A stretch of 64,000 nt of DNA from NCBI GenBank assembly GCA_002316545.1, contig DCDR01000001.1:559692-623691 (forward strand), in the 5' to 3' direction. Of the stretch, positions 1-9,222 are shown piece after piece. The position numbers were made by a program, and so were the translations under genes. Below the pieces are notes generated by a model. It searched no databases. It saw only the letters and a list, made by a program, of their open reading frames with translations, and had not been told where the DNA came from. This DNA comes from Candidatus Saccharibacteria bacterium UBA1050 (GTDB lineage Bacteria; Patescibacteriota; Saccharimonadia; Saccharimonadales; Saccharimonadaceae). The stretch's first letter is position 1; each line of letters starts with the position of its first letter.

Positions 1-1106
1 TATTTTCGTGTGTAGGAACTCCTGACAACCCTGATGGGAGCTCAAATCTCACCTACGTCTTTAGCGCTGCCGAGGAAACTGCGAAACATGCAAAAGAAGG
101 TACAGTCTACGTGCAAAAAAGCACCGTACCAGTTGGTACCGGCACACGTGTTATTGAACTGTTCAAAGAAAAGAATGCCGGCATAGAATATGTCTCGAAT
201 CCTGAATTCCTTCGAGAAGGTACTGCGGTATATGACACATTGTATTTTGATAGGGTTGTCGTCGGTGGTGACAACAAAGCGGCGGTTGACGCCGTAATGG
301 ACGTCTACTTCGCTCTCGAACGATTTCGTGATCACATTGCGCACATCGCTCGCGTACCTACCGGTGCTCGGGGCGATAAGTATATTGCTACTGGGCTTAA
401 TAGTGCCGAGCTTATAAAAGTTTCTTCCAATGCCTTTCTTGCCTTAAAAATCTCTTTTGCAAACTCCATTGCTATCCTAGCCGATAAAGCGGGAGCTGAC
501 GTGGTGGAAGTTATGGACGCCGTTGGGGCAGACAACCGTATTGGCAGAGCCTTCCTAAACGCAGGTCGAGGCTATGGCGGTGGCTGCTTCCCTAAGGATG
601 TGAGTGGTTTGATCTCAAGCGGACTTGAATATGGTGTTGACCTGGAAATAATGCAAGCCGCTCAAGCACAAAATCAGCTTATGCCCGGATACGTGGTTGA
701 TAAGCTGCAAGATGCAGTGGGTCAGCTTACCGGAAAAAGAATCGCCGTGCTAGGACTCGCCTTTAAAGCCGGCACTAGTGACGTACGAAAGTCACCTGGT
801 GTGGCTATTGCTAATAAGCTAAAAGAGGCCGGCGCCGACGTTATTAGCTACGACCCGCAAGCCAACGAGGAAGCAGCGCCAGACCTACATGACGATGTTA
901 CACAAGTTGAGACTATCGACGAGGCAATCAAAAGTGCAGATGCGGCCGTGATTGCCACCGAATGGGGGGAAATCCTAAAATACCCTGCTGAATCGTTTGC
1001 TCAGCACTTAAAAACAAAAGTACTCCTCGACGCAATCAATCAATACAACGCAGTGGACGCTACAACTGCCGGTCTATCCTATTTAGGAATTGGCCACAGT
1101 GTATAG
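1..1106 (+). CDS. UDP-glucose 6-dehydrogenase, N-terminus cut off by window edge
   Basis: Oxidises UDP-glucose to UDP-glucuronate with NAD+, supplying uronic acid for surface polysaccharide. The frame is open from base 3 with no start codon, so the Rossmann N-terminus lies outside the window. Visible family marks are GTPDNPDGS near the left edge, the STVPVGT segment, and the catalytic cysteine in GYGGGCFPKD, followed by the central helical and C-terminal UDP-binding regions (KAGTSDVRKSPG). Only 5 bases separate its stop from the convergent HD-domain gene. It fits the glycosyltransferase-rich region that follows. A UDP-N-acetylmannosamine dehydrogenase is the main alternative within the same family. 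Confidence 0.9.
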   Translation, partial: FSCVGTPDNPDGSSNLTYVFSAAEETAKHAKEGTVYVQKSTVPVGTGTRVIELFKEKNAGIEYVSNPEFLREGTAVYDTLYFDRVVVGGDNKAAVDAVMDVYFALERFRDHIAHIARVPTGARGDKYIATGLNSAELIKVSSNAFLALKISFANSIAILADKAGADVVEVMDAVGADNRIGRAFLNAGRGYGGGCFPKDVSGLISSGLEYGVDLEIMQAAQAQNQLMPGYVVDKLQDAVGQLTGKRIAVLGLAFKAGTSDVRKSPGVAIANKLKEAGADVISYDPQANEEAAPDLHDDVTQVETIDEAIKSADAAVIATEWGEILKYPAESFAQHLKTKVLLDAINQYNAVDATTAGLSYLGIGHSV

Positions 1107-1111
1107 TTAAG

Positions 1112-2278
1112 TTACTCTTCGTAACGAAGGCTATCAACTGATGGTGGGTTCGGAGAAATTTCAGCCGCGACACCAGGCAGCACGGTCGTGTTGAATATTT
1201 GCTCTTCTGTAAGATTCTCTAGAGCAGTGGCAAGAGCTGCTTTCTTGTCGTCGTCTGCTAGCTCAATCAAGTATGCACGCACTTCTTTGTAGTACTCAGG
1301 CCAGTCGTTGCCAAAGAAAGCAGTTGATTCTGCATCTGTTTTTCGTGCTAGGTAGTACTCCGACATATCGTCGATAGCTTTATCACTCATTCCTTTAAAG
1401 CGGAATTGTGCTGCCATCGCGTCAGCGATTCCTACAATTGCCGCAACTGGGCCTTTTGCTCGGATGCTCGCTTGTCGTCGTTCACTTGGAGACATTGCTT
1501 CAACTTCTGAAAGGGAAACCCCGAGTAGAGCGGCAAGTGATTCTCGCTGAGAGCTGGCTTTATTTAGCATTGAAGCTAGCGCTTCATCGCGCTTTTCAGC
1601 CTCGAGCCTCCCATCCTTTACTGCCTTGTCTACGACAGCTTCGTATTCTTCGTCGGTACTGTAAAGACGATCACTTCGACCAGTATTTTGCGCAGCTATG
1701 ATTACTTCCATAGGAACACCTTGTTCAAGAAGATACTTCCATAGCTTCCCGTCACGTAGTACTGGGTTATCGAGACTATTCTCGAAACCACCGGCACCGG
1801 CAGACAGCTCAGCTGGTTTTTCAATATCATGTACTAGTGCGGCTGTTTCTACAGCGGCTGCTTTGTCGATATTGTCATATAATGCAGCGGCTTCTATGTC
1901 CGTTTTATTTACACCGACCGCACCGTGACTAGCGACCAAATCTGCTAGATGGTCAGCGATAGCGGTTACTCCAGCAATGTGCTCGAGTAGCTGAGTCCAT
2001 TTTTTTGCGAATTCTTCGTTTTGGTCACCGGCCAGATTGAAGGTCGTAAGAGCATCGTGCGCAACAGGATTGTCTGCGAATTTCGAGACAGCCCATCGTT
2101 GGTAAATACGAGCACGTTCACCATTTTTCTCGCGGCTAAATACATCAATTTGTGTATTATAGTGTTCTGAATCTTCAGAAGCGTTTCCAACACGGATAAT
2201 ATGACGTAGCGATGCTAGCCGAGTAACTCGCTCGTCTGTTTGTTGGTTAATGCTTTGGTGTAGTTCAGGTGTTCTCAT
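1112..2278 (-). CDS. HD-domain-like protein of unknown function
   Basis: A soluble protein of about 388 aa with no signal peptide. Around residue 145 it has ALVHDIEKP, which resembles the metal-binding HD dyad of HD-domain phosphohydrolases, but I cannot assign a substrate. The start is placed at the second ATG (MRTPEL) because a TGC-TATAAT extended -10 box at 2285-2290 lies only 6 bases upstream of it; the longer start at 2296 would lie upstream of that promoter. The mRNA would then be leaderless. It is convergent with the UDP-glucose dehydrogenase and divergent from the glycosyltransferase at 2384. Confidence 0.6.
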   Translation of the reverse strand: MRTPELHQSINQQTDERVTRLASLRHIIRVGNASEDSEHYNTQIDVFSREKNGERARIYQRWAVSKFADNPVAHDALTTFNLAGDQNEEFAKKWTQLLEHIAGVTAIADHLADLVASHGAVGVNKTDIEAAALYDNIDKAAAVETAALVHDIEKPAELSAGAGGFENSLDNPVLRDGKLWKYLLEQGVPMEVIIAAQNTGRSDRLYSTDEEYEAVVDKAVKDGRLEAEKRDEALASMLNKASSQRESLAALLGVSLSEVEAMSPSERRQASIRAKGPVAAIVGIADAMAAQFRFKGMSDKAIDDMSEYYLARKTDAESTAFFGNDWPEYYKEVRAYLIELADDDKKAALATALENLTEEQIFNTTVLPGVAAEISPNPPSVDSLRYEE

Positions 2279-2284
2279 AACTCT

Positions 2285-2313
2285 ATTATAGCACAAACGT
2301 TTTAAAAATGCAA
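2285..2313 (-). promoter_or_regulatory. Promoter of the HD-like gene, apparently leaderless
   Basis: Read leftwards: a weak -35 TTGCAT (2308-2313), 17-base spacer, extended -10 TGC-TATAAT (2285-2290), then AGAGTT and ATG. Transcription would start at or within the start codon. Confidence 0.55.
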
Positions 2314-2326
2314 TACCCTGCCTCTG

Positions 2327-2355
2327 TTTACCTACACCTTAGGGTACGTTATAAT
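2327..2355 (+). promoter_or_regulatory. Promoter of the GT2 gene at 2384
   Basis: TTTACC (2327-2332), 17-base spacer, TATAAT (2350-2355). It is back to back with the leftward promoter at 2285-2313. A GGAG Shine-Dalgarno follows before ATG 2384. Confidence 0.5.
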
Positions 2356-2383
2356 ATAAGCAGTTAAATTAGTGGAGACTGAT

Positions 2384-3328
2384 ATGAAAGTTTTTATTCA
2401 AATTCCTTGTTTGAACGAAGAAGAAACACTACCAATGGTGTTCGAAAAAATGCCGAAGACACTTCCGTATGTGGATGAAGTTGAGTGGCTTATTATTGAC
2501 GATGGCTGTACTGACAAGACTGTAGAAGTCGCTAAAAAGCTTGGCGTTCGACATTTTGTTCACCACCGAAAAACAATGGGTCTCGCGCGCAGCTTCCGTG
2601 ACGGTGTTGACTACGCCCTAAAACACGGTGCCGATATTGTGGTAAATACTGATGGCGACAACCAATACCCACAAGACCGTATTGCCGACCTCGTAAAACC
2701 AATTATTGATGGCGATGCCGAAATCGTGATTGGCGACCGACAAACCGCGAAGATTTCAGATTTCTCTGGTTTTAAGAAAATCATGCAACGCTTTGGTAGC
2801 TGGGTCGTAAATAAAGCTGGAGGCACGAACTTGCCAGATGCGCCAAGTGGTTTCCGCGCCTACTCTCGCTACTCGCTATATCGTCTAAATATCGTCACTC
2901 AATTTAGTTACGCCATGGAAACTATTATCCAGTCTGGTACGAAACAACTTAATATCGTTAGCATTCCGATTGTTACCAATAAGAAAACCCGTGAGTCGCG
3001 CTTGTTCAAGAACATTTGGCAGCATATGGGCAAGTCTGGCCAAGCAATCATTCGCAACTTTGTGATGTACAAGCCACACGCTATTTTCGTGACACTAGGT
3101 TTAGTGTTTTTTGTGGCTGCTGCAATTCCATTCGTACGCTTCCTCTACTTTGTAGCTATAGGCGAAAGCGCCGGTCACGTTCAGTCACTCATTTTTGGTA
3201 CGGCGATGTTACTCGGCGCAATGCTTTCGTTTGCCCTGCTCGTCATTGCCGACTTACTAAAGACAAACCGAATACTGCTTGAAGATCTTGAAGAGCGTGT
3301 GAAAGAAATTCAGTACTCTAAAAAATAG
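2384..3328 (+). CDS. Membrane-anchored family 2 glycosyltransferase (polyprenyl-phosphate type)
   Basis: GT-A fold transferase of the DPM/GtrB type, which usually moves a sugar from a nucleotide donor to undecaprenyl phosphate at the inner face of the membrane. Visible motifs are an N-terminal PCLNEE, the IDDGCTD acidic motif, NTDGDNQYP (donor/metal site) and two C-terminal hydrophobic segments (about residues 235-300). The start is set at ATG 2384 because GGAG sits 6-7 bases upstream; a GTG at 2372 would place the SD inside the gene. It begins the rightward group 2384-6657. Confidence 0.8.
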   Translation: MKVFIQIPCLNEEETLPMVFEKMPKTLPYVDEVEWLIIDDGCTDKTVEVAKKLGVRHFVHHRKTMGLARSFRDGVDYALKHGADIVVNTDGDNQYPQDRIADLVKPIIDGDAEIVIGDRQTAKISDFSGFKKIMQRFGSWVVNKAGGTNLPDAPSGFRAYSRYSLYRLNIVTQFSYAMETIIQSGTKQLNIVSIPIVTNKKTRESRLFKNIWQHMGKSGQAIIRNFVMYKPHAIFVTLGLVFFVAAAIPFVRFLYFVAIGESAGHVQSLIFGTAMLLGAMLSFALLVIADLLKTNRILLEDLEERVKEIQYSKK

Positions 3329-3360
3329 CCTACACAAAAAATTGTAAATCCAGGAGCAAA

Positions 3361-4611
3361 ATGAGCAAAAAAATAGCGAACCGTAGCACAAAAAATAGCG
3401 AAGTACATCTTTTTATTCTTTGGGAAAAGGCACGGACTCACGAAAAAGAGATCCTGCAAGACATCAAAGAGAAATTTTCGATTGTTCGTATTTATGAGGT
3501 TACCTGGAGCAAAGAAGCATTTTCAAATAATCTCTCGCGCTTTTATGGAGCCAAACTACCGCCGAATTCTAACAAAGAGCAGCACTGCGGAACGGGCCCG
3601 TTTCTTGCCGTTATTGTTGAAGATACTGACCCAGTATATGAAACTCACACGACAACCAAGGGCGATCAGCACGTAAATACAAAACTGTTTACATCAAAAG
3701 CACTACATCGAGAATGGACTGGCGGTGGCCACCGTGTTCATGGTTCAAACACAGTTGTTGAAGCAGATCAAAACTTGACCTTACTATTTGGTAAAACCGG
3801 CAACCAACTGCTACGTGAGGTTGGTAGCAAACGAAACGATACCTATGTGCCATTAGCTAAAAATCTTGAAGGCTACGACGGTTGGCAAAGTCTCGAGCAC
3901 CTGCTAACAGTGCTAAATTCAACAACTCCGTATGTTGTACTGAGAAACTTTGACTCGTTCCCGCATGACTATTATGCAAAAGATCATGGCGATATTGACC
4001 TTCTTGTTGCCGACTATGCCGAAGCACGATACCTATTGAACGCAACACCTGTGTTTAAGGCCGATCACCGTGTTCACTTTAGTGCGCGAATTGCCAACGA
4101 CGAGGTTCGGTTTGACATTCGTTCGGTTGGCGATGGGTACTACGACACTGCGTGGCAACAAGAGATTCTTGAAAGCCGAGTGTTGAACGCTAAAGGATTC
4201 TACACCCCCAGCCCAGATAACTATGTCTACAGCCTGCTCTACCACGCGCTTGTGCATAAACCGGCCGTAGCAGGAGATTATGCGAAAAAATTATTCCTTG
4301 CCGCAAAAAATATTGGGCTTAGCCTTGGCGGGAAAGAATTTGATACTGCCGTTGCGTCAAAAGCATTAGTAAGCTTTTTATTAGATAAGGGATACATATT
4401 TACTCAACCACGCGATAAATCAGTGTACGTGAATATGGAGACAGTGCAGCTTGGCAAAGCTGCAGGAATACGCTTTTCAAAAAATCGAATGACGCCACTG
4501 CGAAACCATTTGAAAAAAGCAAAGTCTCGCTTCAAACATTATCGCGTGAAGGCTCGTCGAATTATTAACCGCAATATTCGAAAGATTCTTTCGAAAGATT
4601 ATGGCAAATAA
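3361..4611 (+). CDS. Protein with nucleotidyltransferase-like core, function unknown
   Basis: 416 aa, soluble, C-terminus very basic. An ATG preceded by AGGAG (about 3352) gives a secure start. Near residues 200-215 it carries VLRNF...DHGDIDLLV, which resembles the GS/GD-x-D-h-D metal signature of nucleotidyltransferase-fold proteins (MNT/LicD-like); a catalytic role is inference. It overlaps the following glycosyltransferase by 11 bases, so it is co-translated with a polysaccharide gene. It may modify or recognise a glycan intermediate. I do not recognise the family. Confidence 0.55.
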   Translation: MSKKIANRSTKNSEVHLFILWEKARTHEKEILQDIKEKFSIVRIYEVTWSKEAFSNNLSRFYGAKLPPNSNKEQHCGTGPFLAVIVEDTDPVYETHTTTKGDQHVNTKLFTSKALHREWTGGGHRVHGSNTVVEADQNLTLLFGKTGNQLLREVGSKRNDTYVPLAKNLEGYDGWQSLEHLLTVLNSTTPYVVLRNFDSFPHDYYAKDHGDIDLLVADYAEARYLLNATPVFKADHRVHFSARIANDEVRFDIRSVGDGYYDTAWQQEILESRVLNAKGFYTPSPDNYVYSLLYHALVHKPAVAGDYAKKLFLAAKNIGLSLGGKEFDTAVASKALVSFLLDKGYIFTQPRDKSVYVNMETVQLGKAAGIRFSKNRMTPLRNHLKKAKSRFKHYRVKARRIINRNIRKILSKDYGK

Positions 4612-5686
4612 ACAACGTATCCTGCTTGCATCGCGAGCAGTTGAATCTCCGCCACAAGAAGGCGGCTTTGTCTTGCTACGAGATGTAGCCGAGACACTCG
4701 TTGATGATGAGCAACTTAGTCCAGTGATGCTATCGAGCACAAATAAATCGTACGGATCAATACAAACTGAAAAAGTGTTTAGCGCAACTGGTTGGAACAG
4801 CCGGCTACGGCTTGAGTTTTTCATTGGGCTGTTTCGTGTGGCGCCTTCTTACCCAATCGTGCACATGGCTCACATACCTACACGCTCAAATGTACGACTC
4901 ATGAAAATTGCGGCAGCGCGCGCAAAAAAGCGAGGAACACGCTTTGTACAAACCATCACTGGCTTACCGGCAGTAAGCGATAAAGAGCTAAAGAGGCTTT
5001 TGTGGGGTGATTACATCGTATGTCAATCACCTAGTGCTCTTGCACGCGTACGGTCTGTAGGCGGCAGTAATTCTTCTCTTATCGTTCCTTGGCCGTCACC
5101 TAAGCGTGTTGCAAAAAACGCAAGCCGAGCGCAACAAACACGAAAGCGTTACGGCATCAAGAAAGGCCCTTTGGTGGTATTTCCTGGTGAATTCGAACGA
5201 ATGGCAATTGGTACAGATTTTACAGAATGTATCGATGAGTTTTTGGGTGATTTTCCAGAGGCAACGATTGTACTTGCCTGCCGTTTTGATACGTTAGGCA
5301 TTGGCAGCAAGCTCGCGGAGTCTAAGCCAGATAATGTTCGATCTGTAGGTAAAACCAATGACATAATTGAACTGATGGAAGCAGCTGATTTGGTCATATT
5401 TCCAACCCGAAAAATGGACTCTAAGTTTCATCCTCCACTGATTATTACCGAGGCTCTGACGTTAGGTACAAAGGTAGTCGTGAGTGATTTAATCGACATT
5501 AAGCCCGATGTTTCACCGCTGTTGTTTAGGTCTAAGCCAAATGCTAGCTGGCAAGAATTTGCGCATACCATGCTCGATGCACTTAACTCAAGCAAACCAT
5601 TGGGTGTAACAACAAAAGGATTCTCATTGCTTCAACACTCGTACCGTGATATTTATAAAAAGCTTCTAGAGGATACTGAACAATGA
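4601..5686 (+). CDS. GT-B-fold glycosyltransferase (GT4-like)
   Basis: 361 aa. The C-terminal half has the layout of GT4 transferases: VVFPGEFE at the start of the second Rossmann domain, a VRSVGKTNDIIELMEAADLVIFPT strand-helix stretch, and PPLIITEALTLGTKVVVSD, the usual donor-binding region where EA/E contacts the nucleotide sugar. The N-terminal acceptor domain is divergent. It overlaps the gene before by 11 bases and the flippase-like gene after by ATGA. Confidence 0.7.
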   Translation: MANKQRILLASRAVESPPQEGGFVLLRDVAETLVDDEQLSPVMLSSTNKSYGSIQTEKVFSATGWNSRLRLEFFIGLFRVAPSYPIVHMAHIPTRSNVRLMKIAAARAKKRGTRFVQTITGLPAVSDKELKRLLWGDYIVCQSPSALARVRSVGGSNSSLIVPWPSPKRVAKNASRAQQTRKRYGIKKGPLVVFPGEFERMAIGTDFTECIDEFLGDFPEATIVLACRFDTLGIGSKLAESKPDNVRSVGKTNDIIELMEAADLVIFPTRKMDSKFHPPLIITEALTLGTKVVVSDLIDIKPDVSPLLFRSKPNASWQEFAHTMLDALNSSKPLGVTTKGFSLLQHSYRDIYKKLLEDTEQ

Positions 5687-6657
5687 ATGCGCTAAAGGCA
5701 ATCCGTAGCTGGTTCCGCGCGCACAAGCGACCCATTTCGATTGTCATCGGCCTACTATTCTTAGTGTTGATTGTCTATTACGTCATTAAGAACATCCAAG
5801 ACTTTCAGACACTTCGCATCACTAACCCATGGCTGCTTGTGATTATCTTCGTATTCGTGCTGGTACGTAACTTTTCTACAGGACTGGTCATGGATACCGT
5901 ACTTCGTCCCGTTGGTGTACGCCTTCGTTTAGTTGAATCATTTGGTCTTGCGAACCTTACACGACTTGTGAATCAGCTTGTTCCTGGAAATGTTGGAATT
6001 GTGATGCGGTCGGTGTACTTAAAGCGTCGCCACGGCTTAACCTATTCGACATTCGCTTCAGCATTTACCGCTAGCCAAGTGGTGCTGTATCTTATCTCTT
6101 CGCTACTTGGCATCTTGGCATTATATGTGATGCAGCAAAGTGGGCAGGTAGTTCACCCGATGTTTTTATATGCTTTAGTTATCTTCGTTATTGGGCTCGG
6201 GGGCGTGCTACTGCTTCCTCGCTCACTTCAACGATTTGTTACACACAAACGCCTCACAAAAGTTTTATCGAGCTGGTTTAGTATTCGAGACAATAAAGCA
6301 ACCTTAGCACGACTCAGTGTTTGGTCGCTTCTTTTTATCGTTTCCTCAACACTCATTATGTATGCGAATTTTGGTGCTCTTGGCTGGCCAATTAGCATAT
6401 GGGCAGCCTTGTTCTTTAGCTCAATCAATATCGTTAATACGCTCTTCGCCATCACTCCGGCGGGATTCGGAATCAGCGAAGGAATCATCGTACTGCTGGC
6501 ATCCTCGGTTGGTATACCTGTTCACGTTGGGTTGGCAGCGGCATTAATGCAGCGTGTCATCACCTTCTTTGCTGTAATTATTGTCGCGCCCTACTTCTCA
6601 AGAATACTCTTCGGTCTAAGTGCTCGCGACGTCTTGCGCGGCAAGTTCGCTAAATAG
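5683..6657 (+). CDS. UPF0104 / LPG-synthase-TM family integral membrane protein
   Basis: 324 aa with about eight transmembrane helices and a positively charged N-terminus. LVPGNVGIVMRSVYLKRR and TPAGFGISEG are the two conserved loops of the family related to the flippase domain of MprF and to AglD. Members sit beside glycosyltransferases and are thought to move or modify lipid-linked intermediates. It starts in an ATGA overlap with the gene before. Its stop lies 1 base from the stop of the convergent gene. Confidence 0.75.
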   Translation: MNALKAIRSWFRAHKRPISIVIGLLFLVLIVYYVIKNIQDFQTLRITNPWLLVIIFVFVLVRNFSTGLVMDTVLRPVGVRLRLVESFGLANLTRLVNQLVPGNVGIVMRSVYLKRRHGLTYSTFASAFTASQVVLYLISSLLGILALYVMQQSGQVVHPMFLYALVIFVIGLGGVLLLPRSLQRFVTHKRLTKVLSSWFSIRDNKATLARLSVWSLLFIVSSTLIMYANFGALGWPISIWAALFFSSINIVNTLFAITPAGFGISEGIIVLLASSVGIPVHVGLAAALMQRVITFFAVIIVAPYFSRILFGLSARDVLRGKFAK

Positions 6658-6658
6658 C

Positions 6659-7744
6659 TTACTGTACTGCTCGATCCAAAACAGACCGTAGTACTTTTTG
6701 CTGAGCAGCCTGAGAAAATTTCTTTTTGTATAAGTCCTGTCCGCTTTTGCCAATCTTCGCTAGTTTGTCTTGGTTTTCGTATGCCCACAAAATGTTGGCA
6801 ACCAGCTCATCGGTTGAACCCTGTTTTATAAGCAAACAATTGCGCTTATCAACAAAGCCCACTTCTTCATCGATTGCTCCAATGATGGTTGGTTTTGCTA
6901 TCGAGAGGAACTGATAGGCTTTTCCTGTTATTACTTTTTGTGCCTGAGGCGTTCCGGCGAATGGACCACCTAGACACAAGTCTGAGCGTCGAATGTAATC
7001 AGGAAGCTCTTCGTATTCTACCCATGGCTTGTGCTCAACATTGTTGAGTTTTCTCTTCGCAACATCAGCCAAAAAGACTTCCATATCCTCTTTTCGGTTT
7101 GCGCCTCCAATAATCGTGAATTGAATATCCTTCTTATCTTTTAGGGCCTCGGCTGCGTTAATAATATGATTAATTCCATGTAGCGGTAAGAAATTGCCGT
7201 AGAAGAAAACATTGAATGATTTTTTATTGTCTTTTTCTTTCGAGGAAGACTCAGTAAATACTTTTTCATCAGTTCCTACATACAGTGTCGTAAATTTATC
7301 TGAGCTAATCCCAAAGTTCGTAAAAGAATACGATGCATGTGCGTAGGTATCGCTGAGCACGTAGTCTGCTGCGTTTAACGTATACTTTGTGTAGAAACGC
7401 ACTAGTTTCTCTAGTACACTCCCCTTTTTAAATTTCTTGTGTTCTTCAATTGTCCAAAGATATGGATTAAGAAATTCATCATATATAAGTGGCTTGCCAG
7501 CTGTGATGAGTCGAACGAGCCAAAAAAGTTCAGTACCACGAAAGCCAAGCATATACACATCAGGCTTCTCAACTACCCGTAAGCGTACTAGCTTTGCAAT
7601 GGTTTGTACGTAGCGTAGCACTCCAGTACTCGTGTTCATGGCCTTCACTACCGTAATGTCATCCATACGGTCGAGCAATTGAAGAATATACTGCGTACGA
7701 ACGTACTTTGGGTATTTATATGATAGTATGTAAGCTACTTTCAT
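6659..7744 (-). CDS. GT-B-fold glycosyltransferase (GT4 family)
   Basis: 361 aa. VAYILSYKYPKYVRT at the N-terminus, FFYGNFLPLHGINHII at the second-domain start, a TIIGGANRKED strand, and GTPQAQKVITGKAYQFLSIAKPTI in the donor site are typical of GT4. It is last in a leftward group with two polytopic GT-C proteins (spacing 2 bases), suggesting one pathway adding sugars on both faces of the membrane. Confidence 0.8.
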   Translation of the reverse strand: MKVAYILSYKYPKYVRTQYILQLLDRMDDITVVKAMNTSTGVLRYVQTIAKLVRLRVVEKPDVYMLGFRGTELFWLVRLITAGKPLIYDEFLNPYLWTIEEHKKFKKGSVLEKLVRFYTKYTLNAADYVLSDTYAHASYSFTNFGISSDKFTTLYVGTDEKVFTESSSKEKDNKKSFNVFFYGNFLPLHGINHIINAAEALKDKKDIQFTIIGGANRKEDMEVFLADVAKRKLNNVEHKPWVEYEELPDYIRRSDLCLGGPFAGTPQAQKVITGKAYQFLSIAKPTIIGAIDEEVGFVDKRNCLLIKQGSTDELVANILWAYENQDKLAKIGKSGQDLYKKKFSQAAQQKVLRSVLDRAVQ

Positions 7745-7746
7745 GG

Positions 7747-9222
7747 TTATTCCTTTACAAGCGGGGTTAAGGCACCACGCGCTGATGTATTAATTTGTCT
7801 TACTGCTGGCGAATTCCAATACCAACTTGAATCGCTTCGAACAATATGCGTAACAAGCCCTCCACCTTGCGTAAACAGTATGAGCACGACTGCAAAAATA
7901 GACCATCGAAGAGTTCGGCTGTACCGCGTCAAATAACTTACCGCGACAACAGCCATAGTTAGGTAAATAGGTAGCAAGCTTAGTATGTAGCGAGGCTGAT
8001 TCGCATACGCTGCGTGCAGCCTATAATAACCAATTGCATTTACTACATATACCGACGCCACCAGCATGACGAACATCCCAGCTACAAAGTACCAGCTTAC
8101 TGACGCATTTAGGTACCGCCAGGCGAACACCAGCGCAATAATACTAGCAATAATTCCTCCGTAGATTGTTAGGGTTATTAGCGGCAGGGGTTTACGCAGT
8201 ACAAAAGCGCCAGATTCAGTGCTATTACCGGTCATGCCTGTCATCGTCACCATATTTCTCGTCCAAATTTTCGTAAAATCGACTATATCACCAACCGGTC
8301 GCTTACTTGCCGTTGCTTCTGCCTCTCGATTACGTTTCACTATACCGTTGTTTAAGCATTCTTCGGTTGTATGTAGCTGAACACATGAAGGTTTGACCGA
8401 GCCATACACCAGCACGTTCCGCGCGTAGGTAATCATAAATAAGCCAACAATAAGTACTAAAGCCAACATTAGCGCTATGGATTTTCCGCGCAGAAGCAAT
8501 GTTAGCTGAGCTGAGAAATTTTTTAGTCCTTTTACTATGTACGTTCTACGCGCTAGTAGCAAGTAAACAATAATCGCGAGAATACTTGCGGCAAAAATAG
8601 GCAAAAACGTATACTTCACCAACGCCGTCAAGCATCCTACCGATATAAGCAGGAATACATTGTGCCAATTGAGCGGCTTTTTCGACTGAAGCAAATCTAT
8701 CGCTAATAGCAAATACAGCATGGTTAGCGGAAATAGCAGGTTGTCGTAATTTATTGTTGCCGCAACGAGGGACGTTACAGGTAACAATACAAATAGTAAT
8801 AGCCCGATGTTGATATGCACATATCGTATTTGTATCTTTCTCATGAGCTTTGCTGCCAGTATAAGACCAATAGCAAAGAAGGCGATATTTATAACCCTGA
8901 GTAGCAGTATTTGTACAGCAAGATTTTCGGTACCGAGCTGAACGGTTCGATAGACAAAGCTGAGGAGGTAGTGGTAAAGACTGACTTGGACAGTCATATT
9001 TGCCGGGGCATCTTCTGTATAGGGTGAAATCTGTGAGCTATAGGTCTGTATTAAATTAACATGCGCGGTTTCGTCATAAATCATCGGAAAGCGAAAACTA
9101 AAAGCAATCCACAATGCCTGGATAACCAGCAGCGTAATGACAATCCATGTTACTCGTTTACTGTCCATTACGTCTCGCAAACGATTCAGTAGTTTCGACT
9201 GAGGTGATTCATTCTTAGGCAT
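7747..9222 (-). CDS. Polytopic GT-C-type glycosyltransferase
   Basis: About 491 aa with some 10-12 transmembrane helices. After the first helix comes MIYDETAH, the acidic extracytoplasmic loop expected of the catalytic site in PMT/ArnT-like GT-C enzymes that use polyprenyl-phosphate sugars. ATG 9222 is chosen over 9249 because AAGAAGGG stands just upstream of it; it overlaps the preceding gene by 8 bases. Acceptor and sugar cannot be read from sequence. Confidence 0.7.
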   Translation of the reverse strand: MPKNESPQSKLLNRLRDVMDSKRVTWIVITLLVIQALWIAFSFRFPMIYDETAHVNLIQTYSSQISPYTEDAPANMTVQVSLYHYLLSFVYRTVQLGTENLAVQILLLRVINIAFFAIGLILAAKLMRKIQIRYVHINIGLLLFVLLPVTSLVAATINYDNLLFPLTMLYLLLAIDLLQSKKPLNWHNVFLLISVGCLTALVKYTFLPIFAASILAIIVYLLLARRTYIVKGLKNFSAQLTLLLRGKSIALMLALVLIVGLFMITYARNVLVYGSVKPSCVQLHTTEECLNNGIVKRNREAEATASKRPVGDIVDFTKIWTRNMVTMTGMTGNSTESGAFVLRKPLPLITLTIYGGIIASIIALVFAWRYLNASVSWYFVAGMFVMLVASVYVVNAIGYYRLHAAYANQPRYILSLLPIYLTMAVVAVSYLTRYSRTLRWSIFAVVLILFTQGGGLVTHIVRSDSSWYWNSPAVRQINTSARGALTPLVKE

